From: Alphaproteobacteria bacterium
Lineage (GTDB): Bacteria; Pseudomonadota; Alphaproteobacteria; Micropepsales; Micropepsaceae
Reading direction: 5' to 3'
DNA length: 64,000 nucleotides
Assembly: GCA_023259375.1 (NCBI GenBank)
Contig: JAHFQC010000018.1
Location: 1-64,000, forward strand
In this document: one piece after another, positions 47,639 to 56,356 of the stretch
Position numbering within the stretch: position 1 is the first letter of the stretch
Layout: each line of letters starts with the position of its first letter
Made by a program: the position numbers and the translations under genes
The notes under the pieces: generated by a model
What the model was told of the DNA's origin: nothing
What the model saw: only the letters and a program-made list of their open reading frames with translations
Database searches by the model: none

Positions 47639-47944
47639 TCACACGGCCTCGGGGGTGCCTTCCGGTGCCGGAGCCGGCGCGGACTCGACGGGAGCCGGAG
47701 CGGGGGCGACGACCTTCTTGGCGCGCCGCTTGGCGGTCTTCTTCGCCGGAGCGGACTTCTTGACGGCCTTTTTGGCCTTTTTCACGGCGCCCTTCTTGGC
47801 GACCTTTTTTGCAGGCTTTTTTGCGACTTTCTTAGCGACTTTCTTAGCGGCCTTCTTGGCGACTTTCTTGGCGGCCTTGGGGGCCACTTTCTTGGCGACT
47901 TTCTTAGCTTTTTTCGCCTTCTTCGCTTTCTTCTTCGCTGCCAT
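47639..47944 (-). CDS. histone H1-like DNA-binding protein
   Basis: 101 residues, extremely rich in Lys and Ala, built from KK-A and KVAKK repeats to residue 80, then an Ala/Pro/Glu tail. Typical of bacterial H1-like proteins (AlgP, BpH1, Hc1 type) that bind DNA nonspecifically and compact it. It sits between dnaG and rpoD in the same direction, with GAGGGAA before the ATG. The same composition as the RpoD N-terminal tail next door suggests a shared origin by duplication or fusion. Confidence 0.88.
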   Translation of the reverse strand: MAAKKKAKKAKKAKKVAKKVAPKAAKKVAKKAAKKVAKKVAKKPAKKVAKKGAVKKAKKAVKKSAPAKKTAKRRAKKVVAPAPAPVESAPAPAPEGTPEAV

Positions 47945-47983
47945 GTTCGGTTTCCCTCTTTGTGGTCCGCCGCGCGCGCGCCG

Positions 47984-48016
47984 GTAGAATCACAATCTAT
48001 AACACTTGGATTCTAC
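47984..48016. repeat. inverted repeat between dnaG and the H1-like gene
   Basis: GTAGAATC and GATTCTAC, perfect 8-base arms separated by 17 AT-rich bases. Ten bases after the dnaG stop and 40 before the H1-like start. It could be an operator or an RNA stem affecting the H1-like gene and rpoD. Confidence 0.5.
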
Positions 48017-48025
48017 GTGCTTGCC

Positions 48026-49867
48026 CTATTCACCGGAACGGTCTTGTCGAAAGCGAAGTGCCTCACGTTGATGCTCCTCGGTCGGCTCTCGCTTGAAACG
48101 TTCCCATGCCGCCTTTTGCTCCGGACCGAGTTCTGCCATATCACGCAACTGGCTTGCGGCACGCAGGAAACGGGCATCGGCATCCTCGCCTGAAGCGGTC
48201 CCCTCACCCATCTCATGCGTCGGCGCCTTCAGACGCGCCACGATGTCGGCCATACCTCGACGGATCAGATGGTTCTCCAGCCCCTGTTTTTCAAGCCTGG
48301 AGCCGGAAGCGGCGACGTTTAGAAGTTCCGCCCGCAATCTGTCAAGGTGAAGGTCCGAAAACGGCAGCGCCGCAAGCATTTCTGCGTGCCGGGCGGCCAA
48401 TTCCGGCTCGTTAAGCACAAGCCGCAAGATCTCGCTTTCCTTCACCATAACGGCCCCGGCGGCGTTCCGCACCAGAAGGCTGGCCTTGACCGCCTCGGAT
48501 ACGCCCTCCGGTTGCGGCGGGAAACGGCTGTTGCGGTCGCCCCGGCCCCGCTTCCAGTCCCGGTTGCCGCCTTGGCTGGGGCGATTGGACTTGGGGCGGC
48601 GTTTGAAGGCGTCGAAGACGCGGCTGTCGAAATCGCGTCGGTAGTAGTCGGCGATCGTTCCGTCGGTGATCTGACCGACGAGATCGGCGAGCGTCCGCTC
48701 CAGCCCGGCCCGGCGTTCCGGCGTCGTGAGGTCCTTGCCCTCGGTTTCGCTCTTCCACAGCACGTCGGCAAGCGGCTCGGCGGCATCGAGCACCTTCTGC
48801 ATCGCTGCCGCTCCGAAGGTGCGGATCAGGCTGTCGGGGTCGTCGTCGCCGGGGATGAAGGCGAAGCGCAACGAATGGCCGGGCTTCAGATGCGGCAGCG
48901 CGATGTGAGCCGCCCTGAGCGCCGCCTTCTTGCCCGCCGCATCGCCGTCGAACGAACAGACCGGCTCCGGCGCCACCTTCCACAACAGCTGCAGCTGGTC
49001 TTCGGTCAGGGCGGTGCCGAGCGGAGCCACCGCCGCCTCGAACCCGGCCCGCACCAGGGCGATGACGTCCATGTAGCCTTCGCAGACGATAATCGTCTGG
49101 GCTTTGATCCCGGCCGGCCGCGCTTGATGGAAATTGTAGAGCAGGCGGCCTTTGGAGAAGAACTCGGTTTCGCCGGTGTTGATGTATTTGGGCTTGGCAT
49201 CGGCCGCGAGACCGCGCCCGCCGAACGCCACGATCCGGCCGCGGCCATCGGCGATCGGGAACATCAGCCGGTTGAAAAAGAAATCGCGCACGCCATGGTT
49301 TTCGTCGCCGGCACGGGCGAGGCCCGCCGCGATCATGTCGTCCATGGTGACATTGAGACTGGTGAGGTGCGCGATCAGCGCCGAACCCGCTGCCGGGGCG
49401 TAGCCGAGACGGAACTTTTTGGCGGTGTCGAGATCCAGCGCCCGGCCTTTCAAATACTCGCGCGCCGCCTTGCCGGCTGGACCGGCGAGCTGCTCTTCGA
49501 AAAATTTCGCCGCGGCCTCGATGACGTCGTAGAGCGATTTCTTCTTTTCCTCGCGCGCCTCGTCTTCCGGGCTCCATTTCGGCAGCTCGACACCGGCTTC
49601 GCCGGCCAGCCGCTCGACCGCTTCGGGGAACGACAGGCCTTCGGTTTCCATCAGCCATTTGAAGGCGTCGCCGCCTTTGCCGCAGCCGAAGCAGTGATAG
49701 GTCCGGCGCGCGTTTTCGACCTTGAACGACGCGGTTTTCTCGCCATGGAACGGACAGCAGCCCCAGAACGCCTGCCCTTTGCGCGTGAGCTTCACACGCC
49801 GCCCGACCAGCTGGACGATGTCCGTCCGGCGGAGGATTTCTTCGAGCAGGTTGGGACCGTAGCGCAT
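48026..49867 (-). CDS. dnaG: DNA primase
   Basis: 613 residues. N-terminal zinc finger CPFHGEKTASFKV and YHCFGCGKGGD (Cys38, His41, Cys59, Cys62); the RNA-polymerase core with TOPRIM motif IVCEGYMDVIAL near residue 265 and SFDGDAAGKKAAL near 310; and a C-terminal DnaB-binding domain. Lays primers for replication. Forms the dnaG-(H1-like)-rpoD series, a variant of the macromolecular synthesis operon. Confidence 0.97.
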   Translation of the reverse strand: MRYGPNLLEEILRRTDIVQLVGRRVKLTRKGQAFWGCCPFHGEKTASFKVENARRTYHCFGCGKGGDAFKWLMETEGLSFPEAVERLAGEAGVELPKWSPEDEAREEKKKSLYDVIEAAAKFFEEQLAGPAGKAAREYLKGRALDLDTAKKFRLGYAPAAGSALIAHLTSLNVTMDDMIAAGLARAGDENHGVRDFFFNRLMFPIADGRGRIVAFGGRGLAADAKPKYINTGETEFFSKGRLLYNFHQARPAGIKAQTIIVCEGYMDVIALVRAGFEAAVAPLGTALTEDQLQLLWKVAPEPVCSFDGDAAGKKAALRAAHIALPHLKPGHSLRFAFIPGDDDPDSLIRTFGAAAMQKVLDAAEPLADVLWKSETEGKDLTTPERRAGLERTLADLVGQITDGTIADYYRRDFDSRVFDAFKRRPKSNRPSQGGNRDWKRGRGDRNSRFPPQPEGVSEAVKASLLVRNAAGAVMVKESEILRLVLNEPELAARHAEMLAALPFSDLHLDRLRAELLNVAASGSRLEKQGLENHLIRRGMADIVARLKAPTHEMGEGTASGEDADARFLRAASQLRDMAELGPEQKAAWERFKREPTEEHQREALRFRQDRSGE

Positions 49868-50096
49868 GAGCCTATTCTGGCAGGGTTCAACACCCCTGGC
49901 GTGCCTGTTGTCGACGAAATCCTATTAACACGGGATCACCACAGACTGGCACCGACAGCGGCTGCCTGTACGCGCTGTGCTTGCATTCGGCAATTGTTAA
50001 ATGCTTCCAACTTACGTATTCTCGTCACGTTTACGGCCGTTTGTTCCGTCTGTGAACCAGGTCCGGTTCGTGACGCAGTCGAGGGTGTTAGGGCCC

Positions 50097-51671
50097 ATGG
50101 CCTTGGCAATGCTGAAAAACCCGACCGAGGCGCAACTGGGCTGGCAGGCCTTGGTTAAGGCCGTCGAGCAATTCGCCACCGCCGCCGATCTTGCCGACAT
50201 CATCGCCATCGTCCGCGCCACCGCCCGCGACATTTCCGGCGCCGACGGCGTCTGTTTCGTGATGCGCGACGGCGAGTGCTGCCATTATGTCGAGGAACAC
50301 GCGATCGGCCCACTGTGGAAGGGCAAACGCTTTCCGCTCACCGCCTGCATCTCGGGCTGGTGCATGCTGAACGACAAGTCCGCGGTCATTCCCGACATTT
50401 ATGTCGACCCCCGCATTCCGCATGACGCCTACCGCCCGACCTTCGTCAAATCGCTGGTCATGGTGCCGGTCAAAACCGACACCCCGATCGCCGCGATCGG
50501 CACCTATTGGGCCGAGACACGCGAATTCTCCGCCGACGAGCTGGCGCTGATCGAGGCGCTCGGCCGCTCCACCTCGGCCGCGATCGGCGCGGTGCAACTG
50601 CGCCAGTCACTGATCGAAAGCGAACATCGCTTGGCCATGGCGCTCGATGCCGGCGGCCTCGGCGCCTTCGAACTCAATGTTGCGACCAGCGAAATGATCG
50701 CGACACCGGCAGCCAAGGCGATGTTCGGGATCGATCCGGACGCCGCTTGCAGCCGCAACGATTTCGTTGCCGCGATCCATCCCGACGATCGCGATGCCGT
50801 CGCTTGGCTGTTCGAAACCGGTCTCAGCCGCGATGAGGAATACCGCACCGCCGACAGCAGCCGCCGCCTCGAATTGCGCTGCCGGATGGTGACCGACGGC
50901 GACGGCACCCCGATCCGCGTCACCGGCGTGGTGCGCGACGTCACCGAACGCCATCAAGCCAAGGAACGCCTGGAATCGTTGCGCGCCGAACTGGTGCGGG
51001 TGGCCCGCCTCAACGATCTCGGCGCCATGGCCTCGGCGCTGGCGCACGAACTCAACCAGCCGCTGGCCGCCGCTTCCAACTATCTGCACGCCGCCGAGCG
51101 GCTGCTCGACCGCGACCTCACCCAGGCCCGCGGCGCCATCACCAAGGCCGAAGCCCAGTTCGTCCGCACCAAGGACATCATCCAGCGCATCCGCGGCTTC
51201 GTCGGCCAAGGCAAGAGCGAACGCACCAGCGAAGACATCGAGGTGGTTTGCCGCGAAGTGCTGGAACTCGCCCGCATGACGGCGCGCTATGAAGACGTCG
51301 CGATGTACCTCAAGGCCGAGACCGGGCTGCCCAAGGTCGAGATCGACAAAGTGCAGATCCAGCAGGTGCTGTTCAACCTGTTGCGCAACGCGGTCGAAGC
51401 CATGGGCGGCAGCGCCAAACGCCGCGTCACCATCAGCGTGAGCCGCGACGGCGACATGGTGAAACTCGTGGTCGCCGATACCGGCCCCGGCCTCGCTCCC
51501 GAAATCGCGGCGCATTTGTTCCTGCCCTTCCACACCACCAAGGAAGGCGGCATGGGCGTCGGCCTGTCGCTGTGCCGCAAGATCGTCGAAGCCCAAGGCG
51601 GCAAGCTGTGGCACGAGCCGGGTGATCCGGGCGCGACGTTCATCTTCACCGTGCCGGTGGCCGCGGCCTGA
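50097..51671 (+). CDS. GAF-PAS sensor histidine kinase (orphan)
   Basis: About 524 residues from the ATG at 50097 (AGGG upstream); an ATG at 50001 would add 32 residues without similarity. A GAF domain (about residues 20-180) and a PAS/PAC domain (about 185-305, VTGVVRDVTERHQAKERL) precede a FixL/ThcS-type kinase core: H-box ALAHELNQPLAAASNYL, N-box LLRNAVEAMG, and G-boxes VADTGPGLAPEIAAHLFLPFHTTKEGGMGVGLSLC. No membrane segments, so it is a soluble sensor. No response regulator is next to it. Confidence 0.92.
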   Translation: MALAMLKNPTEAQLGWQALVKAVEQFATAADLADIIAIVRATARDISGADGVCFVMRDGECCHYVEEHAIGPLWKGKRFPLTACISGWCMLNDKSAVIPDIYVDPRIPHDAYRPTFVKSLVMVPVKTDTPIAAIGTYWAETREFSADELALIEALGRSTSAAIGAVQLRQSLIESEHRLAMALDAGGLGAFELNVATSEMIATPAAKAMFGIDPDAACSRNDFVAAIHPDDRDAVAWLFETGLSRDEEYRTADSSRRLELRCRMVTDGDGTPIRVTGVVRDVTERHQAKERLESLRAELVRVARLNDLGAMASALAHELNQPLAAASNYLHAAERLLDRDLTQARGAITKAEAQFVRTKDIIQRIRGFVGQGKSERTSEDIEVVCREVLELARMTARYEDVAMYLKAETGLPKVEIDKVQIQQVLFNLLRNAVEAMGGSAKRRVTISVSRDGDMVKLVVADTGPGLAPEIAAHLFLPFHTTKEGGMGVGLSLCRKIVEAQGGKLWHEPGDPGATFIFTVPVAAA

Positions 51672-51685
51672 GACCCGTCCCGCAA

Positions 51686-52249
51686 CTACGGCGTTTTGGC
51701 CGCCGTCTTGAAATCCGGGTCGGACACCAGCTTCAGCACCAACTGGTCGAATAGCTGATTGAAGTGGTTGGTCGCGTCCGGAATCGCTTCGACTCCGATG
51801 AAGGTGGACGACCACGTCGCCTCCACCTGGAACGGCCGCTCGAATACCGTCTGACCGTCGCGCACCAGCTTGAACGTCGCAGCCAGACGGGCGTGTCCGT
51901 CGGGAAGGCCGGAACTGACGTCGGTATCGGTGAGAAGACCTTCCACCACTAGCGCGGCGTGCGGATCGAGCTTGCCGGCGGCGCGCAGATTGGCCGTCAA
52001 CGTGGCGCCGAGATGGCTCGCAAACGAGCCGCCCTGCGGCGACGAGACCGCCCACGACCGGATCGTCACCGAGCGGTCCTTGTCCGGCTTGAGCTTGGGA
52101 TCGGGCGCAAAGCGGCCCACCTGCATCGACGGCAGGCCGCCGGCGCGCAATTCCTCGAGCACCGGCAGGGACGCCTTGGGCGCCCCCATCGGTACTGCAA
52201 CACAGCCGCTCGCCATCACGGCGAGCGCCGCAACCAGCACGGTCCTCAC
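51686..52249 (-). CDS. lipoprotein of unknown function
   Basis: 187 residues. Signal peptide ending in the lipobox MASGC. The mature part has DKDRSVTIRSWAVSSPQGGSFASHLGATL and repeats of hydrophobic strands typical of small beta-rich outer-membrane or periplasmic domains. No named family seen. Coupled to the upstream lipoprotein gene by an ATGA overlap; the two form a pair. Confidence 0.75.
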   Translation of the reverse strand: MRTVLVAALAVMASGCVAVPMGAPKASLPVLEELRAGGLPSMQVGRFAPDPKLKPDKDRSVTIRSWAVSSPQGGSFASHLGATLTANLRAAGKLDPHAALVVEGLLTDTDVSSGLPDGHARLAATFKLVRDGQTVFERPFQVEATWSSTFIGVEAIPDATNHFNQLFDQLVLKLVSDPDFKTAAKTP

Positions 52250-52851
52250 GGAGTGGCCTTCGAAATCTCGCGACCGACTTCATTCAGCGGATTGGCGAGA
52301 CACTTGGTGGCCATGGCTTTCACCGCCTCGTCGCCGCTCTTCATCTTGCGGGCATGGGGCGGATTGGATGTTGCCCCCAGCGAGGTATAGATCGCGTCGC
52401 GCGTCGTCTTGGTGATCTTGGCGCCGCCGCCGGCCGGCAGATAGTCAACCGTGCAGATGTAGCCGTCGCCAACAGTGTTGCCGACCAGGCCGAACGTGAA
52501 GCCGGTGACGAAGCCCTTGGCATAGGCATCGTCGGTCAGCGGCACGTTGTTGATGGTCAGGCTGACCACCGCGCCCGTCGGCGCCGGTGTCTCGCTCACG
52601 CTCGAAAACAAGCCGCTATTCTTCACCACCGCCTCGGCGTTCTTCTTGACGAAGTCGGTCGCCCGGCTGTTGAGGACTCCTTTGGTTTGGAACTCGAACA
52701 GCATCTGCACCGGTTGCGGCGATGCCACTTTGGCTTTGTCGGCCGCCGCGACGTCTTTGAGCTGATCATCGACATAGAATGTGGCGCAGCCGCCCAGGCT
52801 GAGACTTCCAACCAGACATGCGGAAAGAACCGCAACGCGTGCGATTTTCAT
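52246..52851 (-). CDS. lipoprotein of unknown function
   Basis: 201 residues from the ATG at 52851. Lipobox LGGC near residue 22. The mature region starts FYVDDQLKDV and includes GFVTGFTFGLVGNTVGDGYICTVDYL. No named family recognised. First gene of the two-lipoprotein unit; the ribosome site is weak. Possibly an envelope complex with its partner. Confidence 0.75.
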   Translation of the reverse strand: MKIARVAVLSACLVGSLSLGGCATFYVDDQLKDVAAADKAKVASPQPVQMLFEFQTKGVLNSRATDFVKKNAEAVVKNSGLFSSVSETPAPTGAVVSLTINNVPLTDDAYAKGFVTGFTFGLVGNTVGDGYICTVDYLPAGGGAKITKTTRDAIYTSLGATSNPPHARKMKSGDEAVKAMATKCLANPLNEVGREISKATP

Positions 52852-52966
52852 AGTTGCCCCCAATATTACAGCCCCGAATGGGACTGCCCCACTATCAGCT
52901 TAACACAAGCGCAGGTTGCCGGTCCTTCACGCATTGCCGCAGCCCGTGACGGCGATTTCACACGAC

Positions 52967-52987
52967 ATACCTTGGACGACGAGGTAT
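52967..52987. promoter_or_regulatory. candidate PadR operator
   Basis: ATACCT-N9-AGGTAT, perfect 6-base arms, about 31 bases before the padR-like start. PadR proteins often bind such dyads and repress their own gene. Confidence 0.5.
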
Positions 52988-53017
52988 AGGCGACAGACAG
53001 ATTTCAAGGAGCCTGTC

Positions 53018-53362
53018 TTGCCCGGCAATCCCAATTTCATGGCGGGCGTGCCCGAGCTGGTCGTGCTGCGCCTTTTGCGCGACCGCGAAATGTACGGCTA
53101 CGAGATCGTCCAGGCGATCCGCGAGCAAAGCAGCGACGTGCTCAGTGTCGGTGAAGGCGTGATCTATCCGGTGCTGCACGCCCTCGAAAAGGACGGCGCG
53201 CTCAAATCGCGGCGCAAAACCGTCGCCGGACGCAGCCGGGTCTACTACGTGGTGACACCCAAAGGCCTGAAGCGCTTCGAAGCCTTAGCCAGCGACTGGA
53301 CCACGCTCGCCGCCGCCATCCGGTCGGTTCTGAATGGAGGCCAGCATGTCCCGGCCGTTTGA
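53018..53362 (+). CDS. PadR-family transcriptional repressor
   Basis: 114 residues from a TTG at 53018. The TTG has AAGGAG six bases upstream, an ideal spacing, and yields the family-typical N terminus before FMAGVPELVVLRLLRDREMYGYEI (wing-helix). Helix 3 region GEGVIYPVLHALEKDGAL and the wing SRVYYVVTPKGLKRFE follow. The domain ends without a long dimer helix (PadR-s2 type). It overlaps the next gene by 17 bases, so it probably controls it. Confidence 0.88.
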   Translation: MPGNPNFMAGVPELVVLRLLRDREMYGYEIVQAIREQSSDVLSVGEGVIYPVLHALEKDGALKSRRKTVAGRSRVYYVVTPKGLKRFEALASDWTTLAAAIRSVLNGGQHVPAV

Positions 53363-54035
53363 CAGCCTTACGGAGAACCTGCTCCAGGCCGGGGTGGCGC
53401 CGCGCCATGTCCGCCGCTACGTGCGCGAACTGGAAGAACACCTCGACGATCTCATTTCGATGCAGAACGAGCGCGGCTACGACGGCGAAGACGCGACTTT
53501 GCGCGCCCGCGCTTTGCTCGGCTCCGACGAAGAGCTTGCCGAGGCGATGAAGACACGGCCCGAGTTCCGCTCGCTGGCCGCGCGGGCGCCGTGGCTGGTG
53601 TTCGGATTGGTCCCGCCGCTGCTGGTTTTTCTGCTTCTTGCCGGTGAAGGTCTGATGATGCTGGGCGTGTGGGCGCTGCTGCCGGGCTATCACCGCGTCG
53701 CGCCGGAATGGTTGCATCAGATTGCTGCCACCTGGGGCATGCTCGCCAATCTGGCGGCGGGGCCGCTGGCCGCGGTGTTCCTGACCGTCGTCGCCGTCAA
53801 TCAGCGCGCACCGTGGCGCTGGCCGCTGTTCGCGGTTTGCTTCACCGCCCTGTTCAGCGCCTTCACCGAGTTCGTGATCCGCCTGCCGCGGCACGGCAAA
53901 CTGGGCGAGATCGGCCTGGGGCTCGGCAGCGACAATGCCACGCTTTGGCAGAATTTCGGACGCTTCGGCCTGACCATGATGATCGTGCTCGCCGCGTATG
54001 CGCTGTTGCGTCGTCAGGTCCGCACGCTCGCCTGA
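53346..54035 (+). CDS. membrane protein with permease-prefix-like N-terminal domain
   Basis: 229 residues. N-terminal soluble alpha-helical part (residues 1-80, with LTENLLQAGVAPRHVRRYVRELEEHLDDL) resembles permease-prefix/DUF1700 domains, which commonly follow PadR genes. About four membrane helices follow (80-225). Ribosome site GGAGG. Coupled to the PadR gene; a possible PadR-controlled membrane module. Confidence 0.8.
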   Translation: MSRPFDSLTENLLQAGVAPRHVRRYVRELEEHLDDLISMQNERGYDGEDATLRARALLGSDEELAEAMKTRPEFRSLAARAPWLVFGLVPPLLVFLLLAGEGLMMLGVWALLPGYHRVAPEWLHQIAATWGMLANLAAGPLAAVFLTVVAVNQRAPWRWPLFAVCFTALFSAFTEFVIRLPRHGKLGEIGLGLGSDNATLWQNFGRFGLTMMIVLAAYALLRRQVRTLA

Positions 54036-54041
54036 GGCTGC

Positions 54042-54599
54042 ATGCGCGCGATTTCCCAACGGCTGACCGGCGCAGTTCTGGTCGCGGCCTTGCACGTGCC
54101 GGTCGTGCTGGGCCTGCTGTTCGTCAATCTGGCGCCCGGCGTGCGCGAGCTTTTGGCCGCAACCCCGCCTGAAACCATAGTGGCGCTGCCGCCGCTGCCG
54201 CAAACCTCGACCGCGCCGACCCGCGGGGAACTGCGCAACGGCTCGGCGACCGTGACGGTGCCGAGCGATCTGAAACTGCCTTTCGCCACCACCGCTCCGT
54301 CCGCGGCTGCACCAGCCTTAGGCCTGCCGCTGTTCGCTTGCGCGCCGGAAAACCTGCGCAACCTCTCCCGCCAGGAGCAGGAAAAGTGCCTCAAGCTTTC
54401 CGGCGGGCGTTACGTCGCGATGAAGGACGGGCTGCCCAAATATGTGAAGCTACCCGGTCCCGAATGGGAAGGTTTGCGCAACAGCGATATCCGCGCCCGC
54501 GAGCGCAACACCGCCGATCCTTGCGCCATCGCCAAAATGGGCAAGATGGCGGGCGCCGAGTGCTATCACGACATCACGCACGAAAAGGGGCTGTGGTAG
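54042..54599 (+). CDS. secreted or membrane-anchored hypothetical protein
   Basis: 185 residues with one N-terminal hydrophobic helix (about 8-30), a Pro/Thr/Ala-rich linker (TSTAPTRGELRNGSATVTVPS) and a C-terminal domain with four cysteines (FACAPENLRN, EKCLKLS, DPCAIAKM, GAECYHDI) that may form two disulfides. Six bases after the previous stop, so in the PadR unit. No family recognised. Convergent with yqeY. Confidence 0.75.
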   Translation: MRAISQRLTGAVLVAALHVPVVLGLLFVNLAPGVRELLAATPPETIVALPPLPQTSTAPTRGELRNGSATVTVPSDLKLPFATTAPSAAAPALGLPLFACAPENLRNLSRQEQEKCLKLSGGRYVAMKDGLPKYVKLPGPEWEGLRNSDIRARERNTADPCAIAKMGKMAGAECYHDITHEKGLW

Positions 54600-55064
54600 C
54601 TATTTGCCGCCGAGCTGGGCTTTGACCATCGCGCCGGCTTTGCCGAAATCCATCGTGCCGGTGTAGCGCTCTTTCAGCGCCGCCATGACCTTGCCCATGT
54701 CCTTGAGCGAGGCGGCGCCGACCTCGGCCACCACCGCCGCAATCGCGGCCTTGGTCTCGGTCTCGTCGAGCTGGCGCGGCATGAATTCGTGCAGGATAGC
54801 GATCTCGTCTTTCTCCGCCTGCGCCAGTTCCGGGCGGCCGCCTTTTTCGTAGAGCGCGATCGAGTCTTCTCTGGATTTCACCAGCTTGCCGAACAGCGCC
54901 AGAATTTCGTCGTCGGAGATGCCGTCGCGGCTTTCCTCGGTGCGGCCGGCGATGTCCTTGTCCTTGATGTTGGCCTGGATGAGACGGAGCGTGCCCAAAC
55001 GCTTCTGGTCGCGCGCCTTCATCGCTTCCTTGACGGCCGTGTTCAATTGATCGCGCAAACCCAT
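54600..55064 (-). CDS. GatB/YqeY domain-containing protein
   Basis: 154 residues. Helical N-terminal part MGLRDQLNTAVKEAMKARDQKRLGTLRLIQA and the YqeY domain DMGKVMAALKERYTGTMDFGKAGAMVKAQL, which is related to the C-terminal tRNA-binding part of GatB. The role is uncertain, possibly tRNA-related. Start at 55064 has GGAAAGGAG upstream. Divergent from carA, an arrangement widespread in alphaproteobacteria. Confidence 0.92.
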   Translation of the reverse strand: MGLRDQLNTAVKEAMKARDQKRLGTLRLIQANIKDKDIAGRTEESRDGISDDEILALFGKLVKSREDSIALYEKGGRPELAQAEKDEIAILHEFMPRQLDETETKAAIAAVVAEVGAASLKDMGKVMAALKERYTGTMDFGKAGAMVKAQLGGK

Positions 55065-55191
55065 ATCCGTTCTCCTTTCCGGCGATTCTAGGACGGCCGG
55101 CCTAGCAGCGAAAGCCTTGAAATGCCGCAAATTCTCCGGGGTTGACCCCACCGGTCGCGGTCCCTATTTTCCGGGAAATTCGAGGCATCCC

Positions 55192-56355
55192 ATGACCGAC
55201 ACTCTTTCCGCCCCCTCCGCCCTTGCGGAGGCCCCATTTCCGCGCGCGAAACTGGTTCTGGCCGACGGCACCGTGTTCGAAGGCTATGGCTTCGGCGCCG
55301 CGGGCGAAGCGGTCGGCGAGGTCTGCTTCAACACCGCGATGACCGGCTACCAGGAGATCCTGTCGGACCCGTCCTACGCCGGGCAGATCGTCTGCTTCAC
55401 CTTCCCCCATATCGGCATCGTCGGCGCCAATCACGAGGACATCGAATACGGCACCCCGCATGTGCGCGGCCTGATCGTGCGCGCTGATGCCGCCAACCCG
55501 TCGAACTACCGCGCTCTGATGAGCCTCGATGCCTGGCTGAAGAAGCACAATATTCCGGCGATCGCGGGGATCGACACCCGCGCCCTGACCAGCCGCATCC
55601 GCGAATGCGGCATGCCGCACGGCGTCATCGGACGCGGTGAGACGGCGGCGCTGACCGAAGCGGCGTGCGCCTTCCCCGGTCTTGTCGGCCTCGATCTCGC
55701 CAAGGAAGTGACGTCCCGCCAGATGTACAAATGGGACGAGACGCCGTGGGAATGGAACAAGGGCTACGGCAAGGTCGAAAACCCGACCTTCCGCGCCGTG
55801 GTGCTCGATTATGGCGTCAAGCGGAACATCCTGCGCATGCTGGCGGGCCTCGGCGCCGACATCACGGTGCTGCCGGCGCAGTCCTCGCTGGACGATGTGA
55901 TGCGCTATGAACCGCACGGCGTGGTGCTGTCGAACGGCCCCGGCGATCCGGCGGCAACCGGCGAATACGCCATTCCGGTGATCAAAGGCGTGATCGACAA
56001 AGGGCTGCCGGTGTTCGGCATCTGCCTCGGTCACCAGATGCTCGGCCTGGCGCTCGGCGGCAAGACCAAGAAAATGCCGCAAGGCCATCACGGCGCCAAT
56101 CATCCGGTGAAAGACCTCGAGACCGGCAAAGTCGAAATCGTGTCGATGAACCACGGCTTCACCGTCGACGCCGACACCCTGCCCAAGAGCGTCATCCAGA
56201 CCCACGTTTCGCTGTTCGACGGCTCCAACTGCGGCATCCGCCTCGATGGCGCGCCGGTGTTCAGCGTCCAGTACCACCCCGAAGCCTCGCCTGGCCCGAT
56301 GGACTCGCACTATCTGTTCGTACGCTTCGCTGAAGCGGCGAAGGCAAGGGGGTAA
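55192..56355 (+). CDS. carA: carbamoyl-phosphate synthase small subunit
   Basis: 387 residues. Glutamine amidotransferase that supplies ammonia to CarB for carbamoyl phosphate (arginine and pyrimidine synthesis). N-terminal CarA domain FNTAMTGYQEILSDPSYAGQIV and IAGIDTRALTSRIRE; class I amidotransferase with LSNGPGDP, nucleophile Cys in FGICLGHQMLGLALGG, and the His/Glu pair in QYHPEASPGP. carB is not next to it. Confidence 0.96.
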   Translation: MTDTLSAPSALAEAPFPRAKLVLADGTVFEGYGFGAAGEAVGEVCFNTAMTGYQEILSDPSYAGQIVCFTFPHIGIVGANHEDIEYGTPHVRGLIVRADAANPSNYRALMSLDAWLKKHNIPAIAGIDTRALTSRIRECGMPHGVIGRGETAALTEAACAFPGLVGLDLAKEVTSRQMYKWDETPWEWNKGYGKVENPTFRAVVLDYGVKRNILRMLAGLGADITVLPAQSSLDDVMRYEPHGVVLSNGPGDPAATGEYAIPVIKGVIDKGLPVFGICLGHQMLGLALGGKTKKMPQGHHGANHPVKDLETGKVEIVSMNHGFTVDADTLPKSVIQTHVSLFDGSNCGIRLDGAPVFSVQYHPEASPGPMDSHYLFVRFAEAAKARG

Positions 56356-56356
56356 T

